From: Protonemura montana
Lineage: Eukaryota > Arthropoda > Insecta > Plecoptera > Nemouridae
Length of the DNA stretch: 64,000 nt
Assembly: GCA_947568835.1 (NCBI GenBank)
Contig: OX387602.1
Span: 21,875,021-21,939,020, forward strand
Direction of reading: 5' to 3'
Position 1 is the stretch's first letter. Each line of letters begins with the position of its first letter. The translations under genes and the position numbers were made by a program. Below are positions 59,377 through 64,000 of this stretch, in pieces. Below the pieces are notes generated by a model. It was not told the DNA's origin. It saw only the letters and a list, made by a program, of their open reading frames with translations, and searched no databases.

Positions 59377-60882
59377 ATGGCCGCAGCTACTAAGGTTATC
59401 TGTGTCTTCTTCGCGTTGGTGAGTTCTTTCGTGTATGATTGTGACATGGATGAATACTAATCAAAATAAGCCCATGCTCAATAAGCTGCAGAGATTTTAA
59501 GATTGCTGAAAACAATTTATGCATGTTATTGTAATTTATGTTATGATGAAGATGCTTCTGCGATAAGCCATACCTCAAAATACCATTATCATCAATTAAA
59601 TCTGTAAGTCACCACATGTGTGACGATATTGCTTTACGAGGTTGGCTCCAAGTAACTGAGCCGACATGTAATCCTTTCGCCCTCCTTGCAACAGACCATC
59701 ATCCTGCCCTCAAGCGTGCTGTGCCAAACGTGTAACGCTGCCGCCTTCACGTGCCCCTCTACGACGTCGTTCCAAGACTGTCTCGATGGCACGACACCAT
59801 CTGCGCCTACTAACGTCTGTCCGACGGGCACCTTCTGCGACGCTTCTTGCTCGTCGCCATGCCTCGAAAGCGTGCCGTGCTCCGACAAAATGTGCAACTC
59901 TGAGGCATTCTACTGCACCGGTGACAACCCGTATGACTTCCTCACGTGCACGGCGGACAGCTCGGTGCCTTACCCTGACGTACAGACATGCATGCCTGGC
60001 ACACTGTGCAGCATGTTCTGTCCGCTGTCTTGCTGGGAGACGCCCTGTCCGGAGTGCAAGGAAAACGGTCGCTTCCCTGTGGAGGGTAAAGATAGCAACT
60101 ACTATGTCTGCGTCTTGGTCGAAGGTGGCCGTCCGATTTATGAGGAGTACACGTGTCCTGAGGGAGGTATGTTCGACGAGACTACGTCCAAGTGTGTTCT
60201 TACAGACCAAAATGTTGTTGATCCGACCACAGTGACGTCCACGGCGACCACTACCCCAACTACTACATCACCTACCACAACCACAACTCCAGCAGCAACT
60301 ACAACAACAACAACAACAACCACAACACCGACCACAACACCTACCACAACCACAACACCGGCAGCAACTACAAAAACGCCTACTACAACCACAACAACGG
60401 CAACGACAACCACAGCGTCTGGCGTGGGGACTTGCAGTGTCGCTGGCAAAATGGCCGACCCCACCAACTGCAAGAACTACTTCATCTGTTCGGCTGTCGC
60501 CGGTGGTGGCTTCCTCCAGACTCCCTACACTTGTCCCGGGGAATCGAACTTTGATCCGACTACCCTCAAGTGCAGCCTTCTTTCTACGTGCACCTCGACT
60601 TCAACGACATCCACCACCACGACTCCGACCACCACCAAGACGCCGATCACCACCACGACTACGACCACCACCACGACGCCGACTACCACCACGACGCCGA
60701 CTACCACAACAAAGCCGTCATTCATTTGCCCAACGGCTACGGGGAAGTTCGCCGATCCTGACAGTTGCACCAAGTACTTTATGTGCTCGGCTTCGGTGGC
60801 TTACAGCTACTCGTGTCCCGGCGAGTCGCTGTTTGATCCGACGACCGGCAAATGCTCGATGATCTATGTCTGTCCGGTGTAG
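59377..60882 (+). CDS. Gene H: mucin-like secreted protein with three chitin-binding domains
   Basis: Exons 59377-59418 and 59695-60882, phase 0, 409 aa. Signal peptide MAAATKVICVFFAL then TIILPSSVLCQ. The N-terminus has two related Cys-rich units (about residues 25-130: CPSTTSFQDCLDG..., CNSEAFYCTGDNPYDFLTC...). A first ChtBD2-like domain (CKENGRFPVEGKDSNYYVC) is followed by a long Thr/Pro tract (60225-60420), then ChtBD2 (CSVAGKMADPTNCKNYFIC), a second Thr tract (60598-60717) and a third ChtBD2 (CPTATGKFADPDSCTKYFMC). The Thr tracts are probable O-glycosylation sites, as in peritrophic mucins. AATAAA at 61142-61147. Confidence 0.9.
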
Positions 60883-61634
60883 TGATCAGAGGGCGGCGCT
60901 CGACGGAGTGCGCTCGGTGGATCCCTCTTTGCTAGGAGGTATAGGAACATTCAAAGGCGATGGTGTTTGCCTTTTTTCGGTGGGATGGGGTAACTGTAGT
61001 TCATACACCTACATACCGTTGTAAAACTCTAATGGTCAGGACTAAGGTAATTGCTACCCGATGACGCCTTTGTTCGATTTATAGAGATTCCATTATTTAA
61101 TCTGTGGGAACTGAACGACAAATATGTATGAAAGAAAATGCAATAAAGTTTTTCCAGAAATTATTTAATAAATAATTGGAATTTTTCGATGAACTTGTAC
61201 AAATCTAGCCAATTGGTTGACGCTTGGATTACCAACTCTTAAAGATATGTTTTAGTGTGGAGAACCATTCACAAAGAAAGTCTAGACCCGTGTACGAAAA
61301 TGTGTCCAGCAGTCACTAGAATTTTAAGAAAATTATTTGAGATTTTAGTCGCTATGCATGGCACCTCCACCAACGCGAAAATAAGATTGCAATGTGCTTA
61401 AAATCTGACACATTGTTTTTGTTTACGTGCTGAGGTTTCTGAACCAAACTTCTGATTTAATCATACCTTTTTTCCAGTCTTGGATAATCAACGGATAACA
61501 TACTGAGAATGTTTTCTTTTTCACTGGGTGCCAGGGACGGAAAAATATATCTATATTATGCTCAAGGGCTTTGTTTTTTCTTACACTACTTACAATACTT
61601 AGTTACTAAATAAGTACAATAGTAACAGATTTCT
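60883..61634. other. Intergenic between convergent H and I
   Basis: 3' flanks of H and I only. No gene seen. Confidence 0.55.
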
Positions 61635-62609
61635 TCACCACGGAATGGGCCGGTGTCCACATACGGCGATGTTCGAACTGCACACTCTGCCTGTTTCGTC
61701 GAAATAGCCGACCAGTGGGGACTGCGCGCAGCGATCTGCAGTTAGCAGATAGCCACCGGCCTTGAGAGCGCTGCACCAATAAAAGGACTTGCAGTCGTGT
61801 GGCATTGGAAACTTGCCTGCTGCTGAGCAGCTCAGCGGTGGTGTGGCTGTAGTTGTTGGTGTAGTTGTAGTTGTGGTTGTGGTTGTAGTTGTTGGTGTAG
61901 TTGTTGGTGTAGTTGTTGGTGTAGTTGTTGGTGTAGTTGTGGTTGTTGTTGTTGGTGTAGTGGTTGGTGTAGTTGTTGGTGTGGTTGTTGGTGTGGTTGT
62001 TGGTGTGGTTGTTGGTGTGGTTGTTGGTGTAGTTGTTGGTGTAGTTGTTGGTTCAGTGGTGGTTGTTGTTGTTGTAGTTGTTGTTGTTGTTAGGACAGCC
62101 GGGTCCACACAGGGCTTGTCGTTAGCATCGCTGCACGTGAGTCCATAGAGACAACTCGAGGTTCCGGATACCGATGACGTGTCCGAGCACAGCACGAAAG
62201 AGTTGGGCGACACACAGTAGAATGTTTTGGCACCCCCAGGACAGCTGCAGAGAGTAGAGCTGGATACACAAGGAGCCGAGCAGTCGTCCTTGCAAATCAG
62301 ACCTGTGCCGCACTTGTGGAATGGATCACTTTCCGAGATCTCCAGAAATGGCATGCATTCGTAATAGAATTTGTTTGAATCGGGGTCGCAGTAATGCCTG
62401 CTTTCTGGGCAAAGTTGCGCCGAAGAGTACTCGAGTAATGTAGCCGAAAACTGGAAGAAAAATGCACTTAGAAATGTTTTGTGTGGCCCATATATGTGTT
62501 TGGGTTCAAAAACATCATGGAACCTATTTTTATCTTAGACACATGCTAATTAGAGGGTGGTTCAACTTACCCAAATTAAAGACGTTATCAATTTGAATTT
62601 AGTCGCCAT
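61635..62609 (-). CDS. Gene I: secreted mucin-like chitin-binding protein
   Basis: Exons 62609-62571 and 62450-61635, phase 0 (TGG before GTAAGT; TTCCAG acceptor), 284 aa. Signal peptide MATKFKLITSLIW then FSATLLEYSSAQ. An N-terminal Cys-rich region (about residues 26-125, CPESRHYCDPDSNKFYYEC and later units) resembles that of H. A tract of about 75 residues built on PTTT repeats (about 62095-61850) follows. One C-terminal ChtBD2 (CSAAGKFPMPHDCKSFYWC ... CAQ ... CSS ... CGHRPIPW) has all six Cys. It is divergent from the F-G-H group in orientation. Confidence 0.88.
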
Positions 62610-63825
62610 TGCTTGGATGGGCGACTCTTGAACAGTCCCAATTTGCACGCACTCAGCCATTTTATACTCATGACAATCCACTTGCAGCTAATGCAGAGGC
62701 TTCAAAAGTCATAAATTAATAACACGAATTTTTTGATCGCTATTATTTGAAAGTTGACGAGATAAAACCTTGGTGTACCGAACATTTAGAGATTTTTCAA
62801 CTCTGTCGTATTGCGTTTGCACTTTTAAGCTGTTGACGGTCTGCAAATACGCCTTGAAGATTACTGCAGGTCCTCGAACGATAAATATCATCTCTTGTCG
62901 GCATATGAAAATGAGTTGGTAACTGTATTTTTTTTTTCAAAGAAAATGAGAAATACGCAAAGACAAACACAACTGTCGGGTGTCGCAGTAACAAAATCAT
63001 AATTCATAAATGTATTGTACTGTCGATTATTTTACTGTCCATTAATGTACTGTGCGTTTAATCACTTATTTCATCTGGCTAGAGCCTAGAAGCCATAATC
63101 AGATCCGAAATCATTAGAGAACAAAATCCAACCGAACATTGCCCCAATTGAATGCATATGTATTCGGTGGCATGGACTGTACATATATCTCTGGTTATAT
63201 CACAATTACTTAAATTTACCTCATGTGTGGTTCCATTGTGAATCGCAGAATGATTTGAATGATTTGGATGATCTTCAATGATCTGAAAACCTTGTATCAA
63301 CTAACCTTCAAGGCTGAATGCATATAAATGCAAAATATGCATTGTAACTGTGTTTACTTATAGTACACCCGAATCGCGAACTGTGCAGAGCAACGAGGTC
63401 GAGCCTGATTTACGACCGGCGACAAGGACCTCGTCACGAGGCGAGACGTGCAAATAATTCCGAGAAGAGAATCAACACCATGCTGTCATAGACTCGACTC
63501 TACCCACCTGAGACCATTCCTCAGGAGCGCATCCGAGTAGCAAGAGTTGTTTAAAGCGATCATGGTACAGGCCATTCGCTCAATGGAGGTAAGTCGAACA
63601 TCACATACGTTGGTTAGTGATGCAGCCAGTTTGGGTTCAACCAACTTATTACCTTATTGATGATTAGTTCTTAAAAAGTTTGTAATTTAAATATATGATC
63701 GGTTTGCCTACATTATAACTGGTCCTTTCGACACAATGACAACAAAGTACATCCCCCCCCCCCACCCCCTCTTTCGTCAACAACGCGCCAATACAGTTTC
63801 GCAGAGAAACCAATAACGGATTTCT
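62610..63825. other. Intergenic between I and J
   Basis: Contains the probable promoter of I, a C-rich run near 63756-63770, and a possible 9-codon first exon on the plus strand (ATG at 63562, GTAAGT after 63588) for which I found no partner. Confidence 0.4.
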
Positions 63826-64000
63826 TCACCACGAGATGGGCCGGTTTCCATAAACAGATATTTTCGAACTGCACACTCTGCCTGCTTCGTCAAAGTAGCC
63901 GGTCAGTGGGGACTGCGCGCAGCGATCCGCAGATAGCAGGTAGCCACTGGTCTTTAGAACTCTGCTCCAATAGAAGGACTTGCAGTCGTGTGGCATTGGA
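63826..64000 (-). CDS. Gene J: partial paralog of I (C-terminal ChtBD2, two Cys lost)
   Basis: Runs off the window end; the stop TGA is at 63828-63826. It aligns residue for residue with the C-terminus of I (PMPHDCKSFYW..., SADRCAQSPLTGYFDEAGRV). Cys 3 of the ChtBD2 domain is Ser (FYWS) and Cys 6 is Tyr (SVYGNRPISW). The frame is otherwise open. It is either a diverging paralog with a destabilised domain or an early pseudogene. Confidence 0.7.
   Translation of the reverse strand, partial: PMPHDCKSFYWSRVLKTSGYLLSADRCAQSPLTGYFDEAGRVCSSKISVYGNRPISW

Noticed and set aside
1..64000. Bacterial operon, CRISPR array or plasmid features
   Set aside because: None seen; the window is clearly eukaryotic with introns and poly(A) signals.

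Overview
This is a window of a eukaryotic nuclear genome, most likely from an arthropod. Genes are split by spliceosomal introns, poly(A) signals are visible, tRNA genes sit inside introns, and there are peritrophin-type chitin-binding proteins and arthropod-style aromatic amino acid decarboxylases. I cannot place it below phylum from the sequence alone.

Layout. (1) 1-29.7 kb is an amine and aldehyde metabolism block. It holds three aromatic-L-amino-acid decarboxylase (AAAD) paralogs: A on the plus strand (5' end cut by the window start), and C and D in tandem on the minus strand. Between A and C lies a minus-strand FAD-dependent polyamine/spermine oxidase-like gene (B). A keeps the His of the Q-A-H-S-S motif, as expected of a true decarboxylase. 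C and D both read D-Q-S-N-S-S, the His-to-Asn change that marks insect DHPAA synthase (aromatic aldehyde synthase). D has also lost the catalytic loop Tyr. (2) 7-18.5 kb is mostly mobile and repetitive DNA: tRNA-derived SINEs, a 5S rRNA-derived SINE-like family, hAT-type elements including a non-autonomous copy with 8-bp flanking duplications, and a 490-bp direct repeat. (3) 31.2-51.7 kb is one large minus-strand gene of about 32 exons. It encodes a CFAP47-like axonemal protein with many ASH/MSP-like domains and a calponin-homology segment. Its introns hold tRNA-Ser and tRNA-Asn genes, palindromic SINE/foldback elements, and a nested MITE plus pogo/Tigger insertion. (4) 51.7-55 kb is AT-rich intergenic DNA with a diverged 600-bp tandem duplication. 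(5) 55.2-64 kb is a cluster of secreted chitin-binding proteins: F, G and H on the plus strand, I and partial J on the minus strand. Some have Thr-rich mucin-like linkers. G and H are tandem duplicates that share a 28-nt promoter-proximal block.

Nine intact tRNA genes are present (three Pro-AGG, one Ala-TGC, three Ser-GCT, two Asn-GTT). Eight of them lie inside protein-gene introns. Exon boundaries were assigned by hand from GT/GC-AG sites, reading phase and family similarity. Almost every junction is phase-consistent; the exceptions are stated.
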